From contig JBKBKC010000008.1 of assembly GCA_046294265.1 (NCBI GenBank), positions 1-64,000 on the forward strand: a DNA stretch of 64,000 bases, written 5' to 3'. The notes below the pieces were generated by a model, which was not told the DNA's origin, made no database searches, and saw only the letters and a list, made by a program, of their open reading frames with translations. How positions within the stretch are numbered: the stretch's first letter is position 1; each line of letters opens with the position of its first letter. The position numbers and the translations under genes were made by a program. Shown here one piece after another: positions 53,887-62,692 of this stretch. This DNA comes from JBKBKC01 sp046294265 (GTDB lineage: Bacteria > Pseudomonadota > Alphaproteobacteria > Rhodobacterales > Rhodobacteraceae).

Positions 53887-54651
53887 TCAGGGATTGCGCA
53901 GTGCGAGGTAGAATTCCATCAGGGGCGCGCGTGTCGGTTCGAGCACGTCCAGCAACAGCGGCTGTTCGCCCGTTGCGGCAAGCGTCTGCAGTGTTTCGCC
54001 CAGTTCGGCATCCGAAAAGACGTTGCAATGCACGTCGATGTATTCACGCTGGGCGCGTTCGGCCATCCAACGGGCATGTTCGGGGGTGAAGTTGGGGGGG
54101 CCGATCGCATCTGGAAGGCCTTGCCAGAGCCTGCCCACGCGGACCGTGCGGTTGGCGGCGAACTGTTCCTCGACGGTCTCGGGGTCAGGCTTCTTGACGC
54201 CCCGGGCGTGGCGGTCGCGCAACTGATCGAGCGTGGTGGCGGGGCGCATGATGTCGAAGGTGAAGCGCCTGTCGGGGTAAGCGACGAGGAACAGGCCGCC
54301 CGATTTCAGGATGCGGGCCACCGATTTCAGATGGCCGACCAGATCGGGCACATGTTCGAGCACATGCGAGCAGAACACGAAATCGAGCGATGCGGGCGGC
54401 ACCACGGCATCCAGAGGACGGTCGTGGAGGACATAGTCCACTTTGACAACCCGCGCCGGATCGCGGCGGGGGTTCACCCGGGCGTTGTGGATGAGCGTTT
54501 CGGTGTCCTTCACATCGACATAGAGGATGTTCGGGTAATCCGTGCGCAGAAAGACCGGGCGGTCGAAGGGTCCGATCTCCAGGCCCGTGGCGCGAATGAG
54601 GTCGAACCGCGCGAGGAACCGCCGGAGATGGACGCTGCGCGGATCGTTCAT
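53887..54651 (-). CDS. SAM-dependent methyltransferase, class I
   Basis: 254 aa. The central FCSHVLEHVPDLVGHLKSVARILKSGGLFLVAYPD is the motif II/III region of Methyltransf_11/23-type enzymes. The N-terminal GLEIGPFDRPVF replaces the usual glycine-rich motif I (GLEIGP), a form seen in wall/sugar-linked methyltransferases. Substrate unknown. Stands alone, divergent from pdxH. Confidence 0.75.
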   Translation of the reverse strand: MNDPRSVHLRRFLARFDLIRATGLEIGPFDRPVFLRTDYPNILYVDVKDTETLIHNARVNPRRDPARVVKVDYVLHDRPLDAVVPPASLDFVFCSHVLEHVPDLVGHLKSVARILKSGGLFLVAYPDRRFTFDIMRPATTLDQLRDRHARGVKKPDPETVEEQFAANRTVRVGRLWQGLPDAIGPPNFTPEHARWMAERAQREYIDVHCNVFSDAELGETLQTLAATGEQPLLLDVLEPTRAPLMEFYLALRNP

Positions 54652-54817
54652 GGGGGTATCCGGTTCCTGTCGGTGCCACAGGATAGGCTCGTGTGGGGTG
54701 CGCGCACAACACGCTTGCGCAGGGCTCCGGCACCCTGCCGATGCCCACGCGGTCGCAGCGTCTGGTCAAGGGCCGGGCGCCGACCTAGGTTGCGCCTCTC
54801 AGGACAGGGGGACGCGC

Positions 54818-55420
54818 ATGGACCGGGACGGAATATTTGCGGGGGATGACCCATTCGCCATCGCGCAGGCCTGGCTGGCCGAGGCGGAGGGGACCGAGCC
54901 GAACGACCCCAATGCCATCGCGCTGTCCACGGTGGATGCGGACGGCCTGCCCAATGCGCGAATGGTGCTGCTGAAAGAGATCGAGGCGGATGCCTTTGTA
55001 TTTTACACCAATTACGGATCGGCCAAGGCACGCGAGATCGAGGGGGCGGGCAAGGCGGCCTTCGTGATGCACTGGAAAAGCCTGCGGCGCCAGATTCGCG
55101 TTCGGGGGATCACCGGCCGCGAGGAAGGCCCGCAGGCGGATGCCTATTATGCCAGCCGCAGCCTGAAGAGCCGTCTGGGCGCCTGGGCAAGCCAGCAGTC
55201 GCAACCCCTCGCGGGGCGGGCGTCGCTGATGGCGGAGGTGGCAAAGGTGACCGCGACCCATGGCGTCAACCCCAAGCGGCCACCGTTCTGGGGCGGCATC
55301 CGCATCCGGCCGGTGGAGATCGAATTCTGGGCGGATGGCGCGTTCCGTCTGCATGACAGGTTCTGCTGGCGGCGCCCGCGGCTCGATGCGCCGTGGCAGG
55401 TGACGCGGCTGTCTCCCTGA
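54818..55420 (+). CDS. pdxH: Pyridoxamine 5'-phosphate oxidase
   Basis: FMN enzyme that forms pyridoxal 5'-phosphate. 200 aa with ALSTVDADGLPNARMVLLK, the FVFYTNYGSAKAREI strand and the C-terminal LHDRFCWRRP block close to the family's signature. The start at 54818 follows GGGGGA. Normal length. Confidence 0.92.
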   Translation: MDRDGIFAGDDPFAIAQAWLAEAEGTEPNDPNAIALSTVDADGLPNARMVLLKEIEADAFVFYTNYGSAKAREIEGAGKAAFVMHWKSLRRQIRVRGITGREEGPQADAYYASRSLKSRLGAWASQQSQPLAGRASLMAEVAKVTATHGVNPKRPPFWGGIRIRPVEIEFWADGAFRLHDRFCWRRPRLDAPWQVTRLSP

Positions 55421-55551
55421 GCCGCAACCGACAACTGCAAAGCTGTATGCATGTCGTATCAATACGATTTCCTGTGCGCTTTTTGACTTGAACATGCGCA
55501 TTGCATCGTCGCACAAGACGTGAGGGCTCTATCTGGGGAAACGGCTCTGAC

Positions 55552-56085
55552 ATGACTGATGAGGACAGGCCCCTGTATGAAGTGCAGGGCCAGGTGAAAT
55601 GGTTTGATCCCGTGAAGGGGTTCGGGTTTGTGGTCGCCGAAGGCGCTTCCTCCGACATTTTGTTGCATGCCAATGTCCTGCGCAACTTCGGACAGGGATC
55701 GGTGGCTGATGGCGCGGGCATCCGGGTGACCGTGCAGCAGACCGCGCGCGGGGCGCAGGCTGTCGAGGTTCTGGCGATCGACCCGCCAGCGGGCGGGGTC
55801 GCTGCGGTCGGAGAAGAGGTCGCAGGCCAGGTCCTGGCGGATGTTCTGGCGCTGCCGCTGGAGCCTGCGCGGGTCAAATGGTTCGACAAGAGCAAGGGGT
55901 TCGGCTTTGCCAACGTTTTTGGCCGCGCCGAGGATGTGTTCATCCATATCGAGGTCTTGCGGGCCTCCGGATTTGCCGATCTTGTGGCGGGGGAGGCGAT
56001 CGCGCTGCGCATCGTCGAGGGCAAGCGAGGCCGGATGGCGGCGCAGGTGGTAAGTTGGGAAACGGCGGCACGATCAGCGGTGTGA
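55552..56085 (+). CDS. Tandem cold-shock domain protein
   Basis: 177 aa with two cold-shock (S1-like OB) domains: one at about 10-70 (GQVKWFDPVKGFGFVVAE) and one at about 105-170 (ARVKWFDKSKGFGFANVFG), each with RNP1-type KGFGF. It should bind single-stranded RNA or DNA. The upstream 131-bp AT-richer region includes TTGACT at 55483-55488 as a possible -35 and a fairly long leader. Its stop overlaps the GTG of the DUF192 gene. Confidence 0.88.
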   Translation: MTDEDRPLYEVQGQVKWFDPVKGFGFVVAEGASSDILLHANVLRNFGQGSVADGAGIRVTVQQTARGAQAVEVLAIDPPAGGVAAVGEEVAGQVLADVLALPLEPARVKWFDKSKGFGFANVFGRAEDVFIHIEVLRASGFADLVAGEAIALRIVEGKRGRMAAQVVSWETAARSAV

Positions 56086-56567
56086 CCTGGGTCAGGGTGG
56101 TTGCCCTGATCGGGGCGGTGGCTCTGGCCGTTTCCGCCCTGGCGGGGCCTGCCCTCGCGGCCTGCCGTGATGACCAGGTGGAACTGCGCACCGTCGCGGG
56201 GGGGGTGATGCGGTTCAGCGTCGAGGTGGCGCGCACAGCCGACGAGCAGGCGCGCGGGCTGATGTTTCGCGAAAGCATGGCGCGGTCGGCGGGGATGATC
56301 TTTGTCTATCCGTCGCCACGGCGCGCGTCGTTCTGGATGAAGAACACGCTGATCCCGCTGGACATGGTGTTCGCCGGGCCCGACGGCGTGGTGCGCCACG
56401 TCCATCCCGATGCAAGGCCCCGCGACGAGACGCCCATCGACGGCGGTGAGGGCGTTCTTGTGGTGCTGGAAATCAACGGCGGGCTGGCGGCGCGTCTGGG
56501 CATCACGCCGGGGGCGGTCATGCGGCATCCCGCCTTTGCCGCGGCGGCGGTCTGGCCCTGCGATTGA
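56082..56567 (+). CDS. Exported DUF192 family protein
   Basis: 161 aa. Signal peptide of about 25 residues (ALA-AC), then a DUF192 domain with the conserved RGLMFRESMARSAGMIFVYP and SFWMKNTLIPLDMVF blocks. The GTG start overlaps the cold-shock gene's stop (GTGA), so expression is coupled. Periplasmic; no known activity. Confidence 0.85.
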   Translation: MTWVRVVALIGAVALAVSALAGPALAACRDDQVELRTVAGGVMRFSVEVARTADEQARGLMFRESMARSAGMIFVYPSPRRASFWMKNTLIPLDMVFAGPDGVVRHVHPDARPRDETPIDGGEGVLVVLEINGGLAARLGITPGAVMRHPAFAAAAVWPCD

Positions 56568-56746
56568 TGGCACCGCGGTTCATGGCAGCCGGTAACGATG
56601 GCAACCGCTCCTTTGGGCCGGATCGGTCCGGCCGCCCGCATCCGTGTCATGATGACGGCAGGGGCCGCCACCCGCGCAGGGCGCGTCCGTGATGCGCGCG
56701 CGACGGGGCTTTCGCCGACGTGCGTTCGCCTGTAGGAGAACAGTGT

Positions 56747-56823
56747 CGGGGCGTAGCGCAGTCTGGTAGCGCGACGGTTTTGGGTACCGTAGGTCGTAGG
56801 TTCGAATCCTATCGCCCCGACCA
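56747..56823 (+). tRNA. tRNA-Pro (anticodon TGG)
   Basis: 77 nt with a perfect 7-bp acceptor stem (CGGGGCG / CGCCCCG), D arm GCGC/GCGC, anticodon stem ACGGT/ACCGT around TTTGGGT (anticodon TGG at 56781-56783), T arm with GGTTCGAATCC, discriminator A and encoded CCA at 56821-56823. It is followed by a truncated integrase and IS fragments, so it probably served as an integration site. Confidence 0.97.
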
Positions 56824-57137
56824 CTTTCCTCAATTATTTCAAAGGCTTCGGCTTTCATCGAAACCTGGCGAAATGGCCGGTTTACAATACCGTTTACAAA
56901 CACCGGTTCAGGATGCCGACGCCGCACAATTCCCCGGCTCATGTGCGTATCAGGGGATTGACGCATTTGGAATGAGAATCATCGCAGCAAGCCCGCCCGC
57001 GCAATCCCGTCGGCTGCATGGGTGCGGATAGCTTCGACAGATCCAGCTGTCATGGCGCATTTCACCCTGATCGGTATGGGTCGATGTGTCACTTTTCGAC
57101 CGGAATCAAGTGACTTGGGCTCCAGGCGCATTGAGTT
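56824..57137. other. Non-coding DNA after tRNA-Pro with GTTTACAA repeats
   Basis: About 310 bases without a gene. GTTTACAA occurs at 56880-56887 and 56892-56899, as part of 12-bp units in tandem (GTTTACAATACC then GTTTACAAACAC). Base composition is lower in GC than in neighbours. Probably left from an integrated element. Confidence 0.5.
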
Positions 57138-57320
57138 TCACGGCCAGAACAACACCGCTGCGGCGAGGATGATGGCGGAGAAGAAGGTTTCCGGGCAGCC
57201 AATCATGATCCGGGCGAATACCCCGTTGTCGCTCCAGCGCTTCCAACGGTCGTAGAGGGCCTTGTGCGGGCCATATCCCGGTGGCGCATCGCACCACCGC
57301 AAGCCATTGCGATTGAGTTC
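57138..57320 (-). pseudogene. IS5-family transposase fragment
   Basis: Leftward frame reading NRNGLRWCDAPPGYGPHKAL, then YDRWKRWSDNGVFARIMIG, the conserved N-terminal block of IS5 (IS427-group) transposases. It then runs into unrelated sequence and a stop at 57138-57140. No start, no DDE core. Confidence 0.65.
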
Positions 57321-57504
57321 TGTCCCGGGTCTGACACTTGCTCCCGATGTCTCCTGATTTCATCGAGTGCAAAAGCGCGCGGCGTTCACGGGCGATGATG
57401 TCTTTGGCGGTCTTGCGCCAGACGAAGGGCTTTGGCTTGGCGTTATGCTGCGGGAGGTCGTCGCAGATCGCTCCCTCAAGATCGTCGACGCGGGAGTTCC
57501 GGCC
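57321..57504 (-). pseudogene. IS630-family transposase C-terminal fragment
   Basis: Leftward frame reading VDDLEGAICDDLPQHNAKPK, then PFVWRKTAKDIIARERRAL, matching the C-terminal end of IS630-type transposases (the HNxxPxPFVW block). The catalytic core is absent. It joins the integrase fragment on one side and the IS5 fragment on the other. Confidence 0.6.
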
Positions 57505-57670
57505 CGTACCGACCGAGCGTTAGCGTCTCGCGACGGCCGGTTACGCGGTAGTGGTACCGGAACATGATCGCACCCGACGGCTGCACCACGACGCACATAC
57601 CGTCGCGGTTGTTCAGCTTATACAATTTCTGATTTGCTTTCAGCGCTTGAATCGCCATGTCAGTAAGCAT
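57505..57670 (-). pseudogene. Truncated tyrosine integrase (DUF4102 N-terminus)
   Basis: Leftward from an ATG at 57670 with AGGAGG upstream: MLTDMAIQALKANQKLYKLN, then VVVQPSGAIMFRYHYRVTGR and ETLTLGRYGP. This is the arm-type DNA-binding domain of P4-like integrases that use tRNA genes. After about 56 codons it runs into the IS630 fragment and stops at 57476. The catalytic domain is lost. Confidence 0.75.
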
Positions 57671-57682
57671 AGGGGCCTCCTG

Positions 57683-57874
57683 AACCGTCCCAAAGTCGGG
57701 GAGAAGCGCCAATTATACCGTCAGGGCAAAACAGACGATGCTGGAAGCACGGTTTCTTTTTGAAACCCGTCTATTACTTCTGTAAAAAAATACCGTCAGC
57801 GGCTCTATTTGGCTTGACGGTATCGCGAAATCGCTGATCGAACAACAATGCCCATACCGTCCGCTAGACCGTCA
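57683..57874. repeat. Cluster of ACCGTC motifs upstream of the integrase remnant
   Basis: ACCGTC recurs at 57683-57690 (AACCGTCC), 57716-57723 and 57791-57798 (TACCGTCA), 57815-57822 inverted (TGACGGTA), 57855-57862 (TACCGTCC) and 57867-57874 (GACCGTCA). Six copies in 190 bp within AT-rich DNA just upstream of the integrase start. They could be arm-type integrase sites or operators of a lost regulator. Confidence 0.6.
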
Positions 57875-57989
57875 AATCCGGGTGCTACCCCTCGATAGAT
57901 GGCGACAGAACTGGTCGAGGTTATAACTTTCCATCAATGTTTTATAGCGTATCTTGGCCTACAAAGGGATACTGGCGACGGGGCAAAAA
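57875..57989. other. AT-rich non-coding DNA, no gene seen
   Basis: Remaining part of the accessory patch before the guaA stop. No copy of the tRNA 3' end (att repeat) was found by eye. Confidence 0.45.
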
Positions 57990-59558
<1,569 letters not shown>

Positions 59559-59587
59559 GGCCCCGCGTAGCGCGGGGGCGGAGGCGG

Positions 59588-59640
59588 CGCAAGCGGGGGC
59601 TGTGCGCCCCCGCACCCCGCAGGATACTTTTGCCATCCGG
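59588..59640. terminator. Diverged terminator-like repeat, copy D
   Basis: On the minus strand: ATGGCAAAAGTATCC, then a GC stem GCGGGGGC / GCCCCCGC around GCACA. Same order of an A/T-rich stretch, TATCC and a G/C stem as copies A-C, but sequence has drifted. It lies between guaA and the entericidin-like gene, both leftward. Confidence 0.45.
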
Positions 59641-59657
59641 AAGGGGAGGCGCGGGGG

Positions 59658-59768
59658 TCAGAAGGCCCGCTGCACGGTGCGCGCACCGCTTGAAATATCC
59701 TCGCCCAGACCCGCGATGGTGTTGCAGGCCGAGAGGGCGAGGGTTGCGGCCAGCAGGATCATCCGCAT
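59658..59768 (-). CDS. Entericidin-like small lipoprotein
   Basis: 36 aa: MRMILLAATLALSAC with a lipobox (LSAC), then NTIAGLGEDISSGARTVQRA, the pattern of the entericidin A/B family (C-NT-AG-G-DI). The mature lipoprotein would be about 23 residues. AGGAGT precedes the ATG at 59768, which lies 5 bp after the stop of the solute-binding protein gene, so the two are co-transcribed. In E. coli entericidins are cell-envelope lipoproteins linked to stress and lysis; function here is unknown. Confidence 0.75.
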   Translation of the reverse strand: MRMILLAATLALSACNTIAGLGEDISSGARTVQRAF

Positions 59769-59773
59769 GCCGG

Positions 59774-61609
59774 TCACTCCTGATACCACCAGACATCAGG
59801 CTGAAAGCCGATCCAGTCGCCATAGATCGGCAGCCGGTCGGGAAAGCGCAGCGCGCGCCGGTGGGCGATGCGTGAGGTGTCCGAGTACCAGATCGGGATG
59901 ACATAGCGCCCGGCGGTCAGGATGCGGTCCAGGGCACGGGTGGCGGCAAGGAAATCCTCGCGCCCCGTGGCGGCCAGCAGCGTGTCGATCATCGCGTCTG
60001 CGGCGGGTTCGGTGATGCCCGGCCAGTTGCGGGTGCCCGGTTCGCCCGCGGCGCGCGAGGACCAGTAGAGTTTCTGTTCGGTCCCGGGCGAGAGCGACAG
60101 CGAGCGGATGTAATGCGTCATCTCGAAGTCATAGGCATTGGTGCGCTGGACATATTGTGCGCTGTCCACGGTGGTCACGCGCACCTGCATGCCCAGCCGG
60201 GTCAGCGCCTCGATATAGATGTTGGCGACCGAGAGCATCTCGTCCTGGCCGTTCTGCAGGAGGATCTCGAAGGCGAAGGGCTGGCCCGCGGCGTTTCGCA
60301 GGCGCCCGTCGCCGCCGATGGTCCAGCCGGCCTCTTCCAGCAGGCGCGTGGCCGTGCGGATGCCGCGGCGGTTGGCCTCGGTGCCGTCGGACACCGGGAG
60401 GGCGTAGCCCTCGATCGTGCCCGGCGGCAGGCCTGGTGCGAACGGGGCCAGCAGGTCGGCCTCGCGCCCCGTGGCCGGCGTTCCGGGGGTCATGCCGAGG
60501 ACCGAGTTGGAGAAATAGCTCTGGATGCGCGGTTGGGCGCCGCCGTTCAGCGTGGTGTTGATCAGCTCAAAGTTGAAGGCCTGGATCATCGCCTCGCGCA
60601 CCCGCCAGTCAGCGAAGAGGGGCAGGCGGGTGTTCATGGCCAGCCCCTCGATCCCCGAGGGGCGCTGGTGCGGGACAAGCGATTTCACCACCTCGCCAGA
60701 TGCGATGGTGTCGAAGTCATAGCGGCTTTCCCAGCGGGCCGCGTTGGTTTCGCGGTAGCTGGAGATGACGCCCGCCTTGAACGCCTCGAACACCACGCCG
60801 CCGTCGCCGAAATAGTCGAACCGCACCTCGTCGAAATTGTGCAGTCCGCGGTTGAAGGGCAGGCCCGCGCCCCACCAGTCATCGCGCCGCGCGAAGCTGA
60901 CGAAGCGGCCAGGCTCAAAGGCCGAGATGCGGTAGGGGCCCGAGCCGATGGGGGCCTCGAGGCCCGAGGCGGCGAAATCGCGCCCCTCCCACTGCGCTTT
61001 TTGCAGGATCGGGCGCAGGCCGAGGATCAGCGGCAGTTCGCGGTTGTCGGTGTTGAAGTCGAACCGCACGCTGCGCGGGCCGATGGCCTCGGCCCGCTCA
61101 ACGGCGGCCCAGGCGGCGGCATAGCGGGGCGCGCCCCGGGTGCCCAGCGTTTCGAACGACCACAGCACATCCTCGACCGTCACGGGGCTGCCATCGGCGA
61201 ATCGGGCCTCGGGGCGCAGGGTAAAGGCGACGTAGCTGCGCGCCGCATCCGTCTCGACCGATTCGGCCAGGAGGCCGTAGAGCGTGAAGGGTTCGTCATA
61301 GCTTCGGCCCAGCAGCGTCTCGACGGTCAGGGCGGCGACGCCCGCGGGCGCGCGGCCCTTGACGATGAAGGGGTTGAGCGAGTCGAACCCGCCCGCCTCG
61401 CCGAACACGATGCGCCCGCCCTTGGGGGCCTCCGGGTTGGCATAGGGCAGCGACACAAAATCCGGTGGAAGCTCGGGGTCGCCATACATAGCGATGCCAT
61501 GACGGGGCTCTGCCCCCGCGGGAATCGCCCAGATGGCCGCGATCAGGGCGGGTGCCACCAATGCCATCGCCAACCCCCTGCAGGCTGCGAAAAAATCCTG
61601 TGCCGCCAT
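59774..61609 (-). CDS. Family 5 extracellular solute-binding protein (YejA-like)
   Basis: 611 aa. A signal peptide of about 33 residues (IPAGA-EP) and then a peptide/nickel-type binding fold (HGIAMYGDPELPPDFVSLPY, FTLRPEARFADGSPVTVEDV, LNGGAQPRIQSYFSNSVLG). It most resembles YejA receptors for oligopeptides or microcin C. No permease or ATPase genes adjoin it in the window, so the transporter partner is elsewhere. GGGGA precedes the start. Confidence 0.88.
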   Translation of the reverse strand: MAAQDFFAACRGLAMALVAPALIAAIWAIPAGAEPRHGIAMYGDPELPPDFVSLPYANPEAPKGGRIVFGEAGGFDSLNPFIVKGRAPAGVAALTVETLLGRSYDEPFTLYGLLAESVETDAARSYVAFTLRPEARFADGSPVTVEDVLWSFETLGTRGAPRYAAAWAAVERAEAIGPRSVRFDFNTDNRELPLILGLRPILQKAQWEGRDFAASGLEAPIGSGPYRISAFEPGRFVSFARRDDWWGAGLPFNRGLHNFDEVRFDYFGDGGVVFEAFKAGVISSYRETNAARWESRYDFDTIASGEVVKSLVPHQRPSGIEGLAMNTRLPLFADWRVREAMIQAFNFELINTTLNGGAQPRIQSYFSNSVLGMTPGTPATGREADLLAPFAPGLPPGTIEGYALPVSDGTEANRRGIRTATRLLEEAGWTIGGDGRLRNAAGQPFAFEILLQNGQDEMLSVANIYIEALTRLGMQVRVTTVDSAQYVQRTNAYDFEMTHYIRSLSLSPGTEQKLYWSSRAAGEPGTRNWPGITEPAADAMIDTLLAATGREDFLAATRALDRILTAGRYVIPIWYSDTSRIAHRRALRFPDRLPIYGDWIGFQPDVWWYQE

Positions 61610-61685
61610 CGCAACAATCCCCGGTCTGCCTGTTTTCCTTGGCCCAGAACCTACGCGGGGCGTGGTGCGGATTCAAACTTTTAAC

Positions 61686-61714
61686 TTGGCCATCGCGCAG
61701 GAGGCGCGTATATA
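61686..61714 (+). promoter_or_regulatory. Promoter of the 61.7-kb candidate RNA
   Basis: TTGGCC (61686-61691), 17-base spacer, TATATA (61709-61714). A good housekeeping-type promoter by spacing; expected start near 61721. Confidence 0.55.
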
Positions 61715-61720
61715 AGTGGC

Positions 61721-61795
61721 ACTGCTCGATAGGTTTCTTGCCTGTATGAAACCTGCCTCAAGACTTGACGCCCGCCTTGCGCGGGCGTTTTTTTT
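61721..61795 (+). ncRNA. Candidate small RNA or terminated leader upstream of bdhA
   Basis: About 75 nt from the predicted start to the end of a strong terminator. It contains a 7-bp perfect hairpin AGGTTTC / GAAACCT (61731-61737 and 61748-61754) with a 10-base loop and the terminator hairpin. There is no convincing reading frame. It could be an independent small RNA, or the terminated leader of the 3-hydroxybutyrate dehydrogenase gene starting 85 bp further on. I do not recognise it as a named RNA family. Confidence 0.5.
61769..61795 (+). terminator. Strong rho-independent terminator
   Basis: CGCCCGC (61769-61775) pairs with GCGGGCG (61781-61787), followed by eight T residues (61788-61795). 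Confidence 0.9.
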
Positions 61796-61879
61796 GGTCC
61801 TGGGCAACGCGGGATCGGCGGTTTCCTTTGCAGGCGCGGCATGGCAGGGTCACGCCACAGCAGCAGGGGAGAACGGACC

Positions 61880-62653
61880 ATGGACCTCAGGGGCAAGCGC
61901 GCCATCGTGACGGGATCGACCTCGGGCATTGGCTTCGGGATCGCGCGGGAACTGGCACGGGCGGGGGCGGCGGTGATGCTGAATTCGTTTTCCGACCGAC
62001 CGGAGGATCACGCGGTGGCCACGGCGATGGCGGCGGAGTTCGGGGTCGATGTGCGCTATGTGCAGGCCGACATGTCACGGGCCGCCGACTGCCGCAGGCT
62101 GGTGGCAGAGGCGGGCGGCTGCGACATCCTGGTGAACAATGCGGGCATCCAGCATGTGGCGGCGATCGAGGATTTTCCGACGGACAAGTGGGATGCGATC
62201 ATCGCCATCAACCTGTCGTCGTCCTTCCACACCACGGCCGCGGCACTGCCGGGGATGAAGGCGGCGGGCTGGGGGCGGATCATCAACATCTCGTCCGCGC
62301 ATGGCCTGACCGCCAGCCCCTACAAGTCGGCCTATATCGCAGCCAAGCACGGGGTGGTGGGGCTGACCAAGACCACGGCGCTGGAGGTGGCGGGGCAGGG
62401 GATCACCGCGAATGCGATCTGCCCGGGCTATGTGATGACGCCGATGGTCGAGGCGCAGATCCCTGACCAGATGAAGACGCACAACATGGACCGCGAGACG
62501 GTGCTGCGCGAGGTGATGCTGACGCGCCAGCCCTCGCGCCAGATGGCCACGGTGGACCAGATCGGCGGGACGGCGGTGTTCCTGTGCTCGCCCGCCGCCG
62601 ACCAGATCACCGGCACCACCATCAGCGTGGACGGCGGATGGACCGCGATGTGA
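61880..62653 (+). CDS. bdhA: 3-Hydroxybutyrate dehydrogenase
   Basis: Interconverts 3-hydroxybutyrate and acetoacetate with NAD in polyhydroxybutyrate use. 257 aa SDR: cofactor motif GSTSGIGFG, NNAGIQH, catalytic Ser and Tyr-X3-Lys in YIAAK, and the family's CPGYVMTPMVEAQIPDQ substrate loop. The ATG at 61880 follows AGGGGAGAA. A promoter and terminator lie upstream, and a patatin-like gene follows by 39 bp. Confidence 0.9.
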   Translation: MDLRGKRAIVTGSTSGIGFGIARELARAGAAVMLNSFSDRPEDHAVATAMAAEFGVDVRYVQADMSRAADCRRLVAEAGGCDILVNNAGIQHVAAIEDFPTDKWDAIIAINLSSSFHTTAAALPGMKAAGWGRIINISSAHGLTASPYKSAYIAAKHGVVGLTKTTALEVAGQGITANAICPGYVMTPMVEAQIPDQMKTHNMDRETVLREVMLTRQPSRQMATVDQIGGTAVFLCSPAADQITGTTISVDGGWTAM

Positions 62654-62692
62654 CCGGCGTGCGCGGCGGGAGAGCATCGGGATGAGGAATGC

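Noticed and set aside
56580..56966. Minus-strand open frame of 128 codons containing GRGDRIRTYDLRYPKP
   Set aside because: It is the reverse reading of the tRNA-Pro gene and its flank, a well-known false gene.
60113..61684. 523-codon plus-strand frame
   Set aside because: Antisense to the solute-binding protein gene with signal peptide and family motifs.
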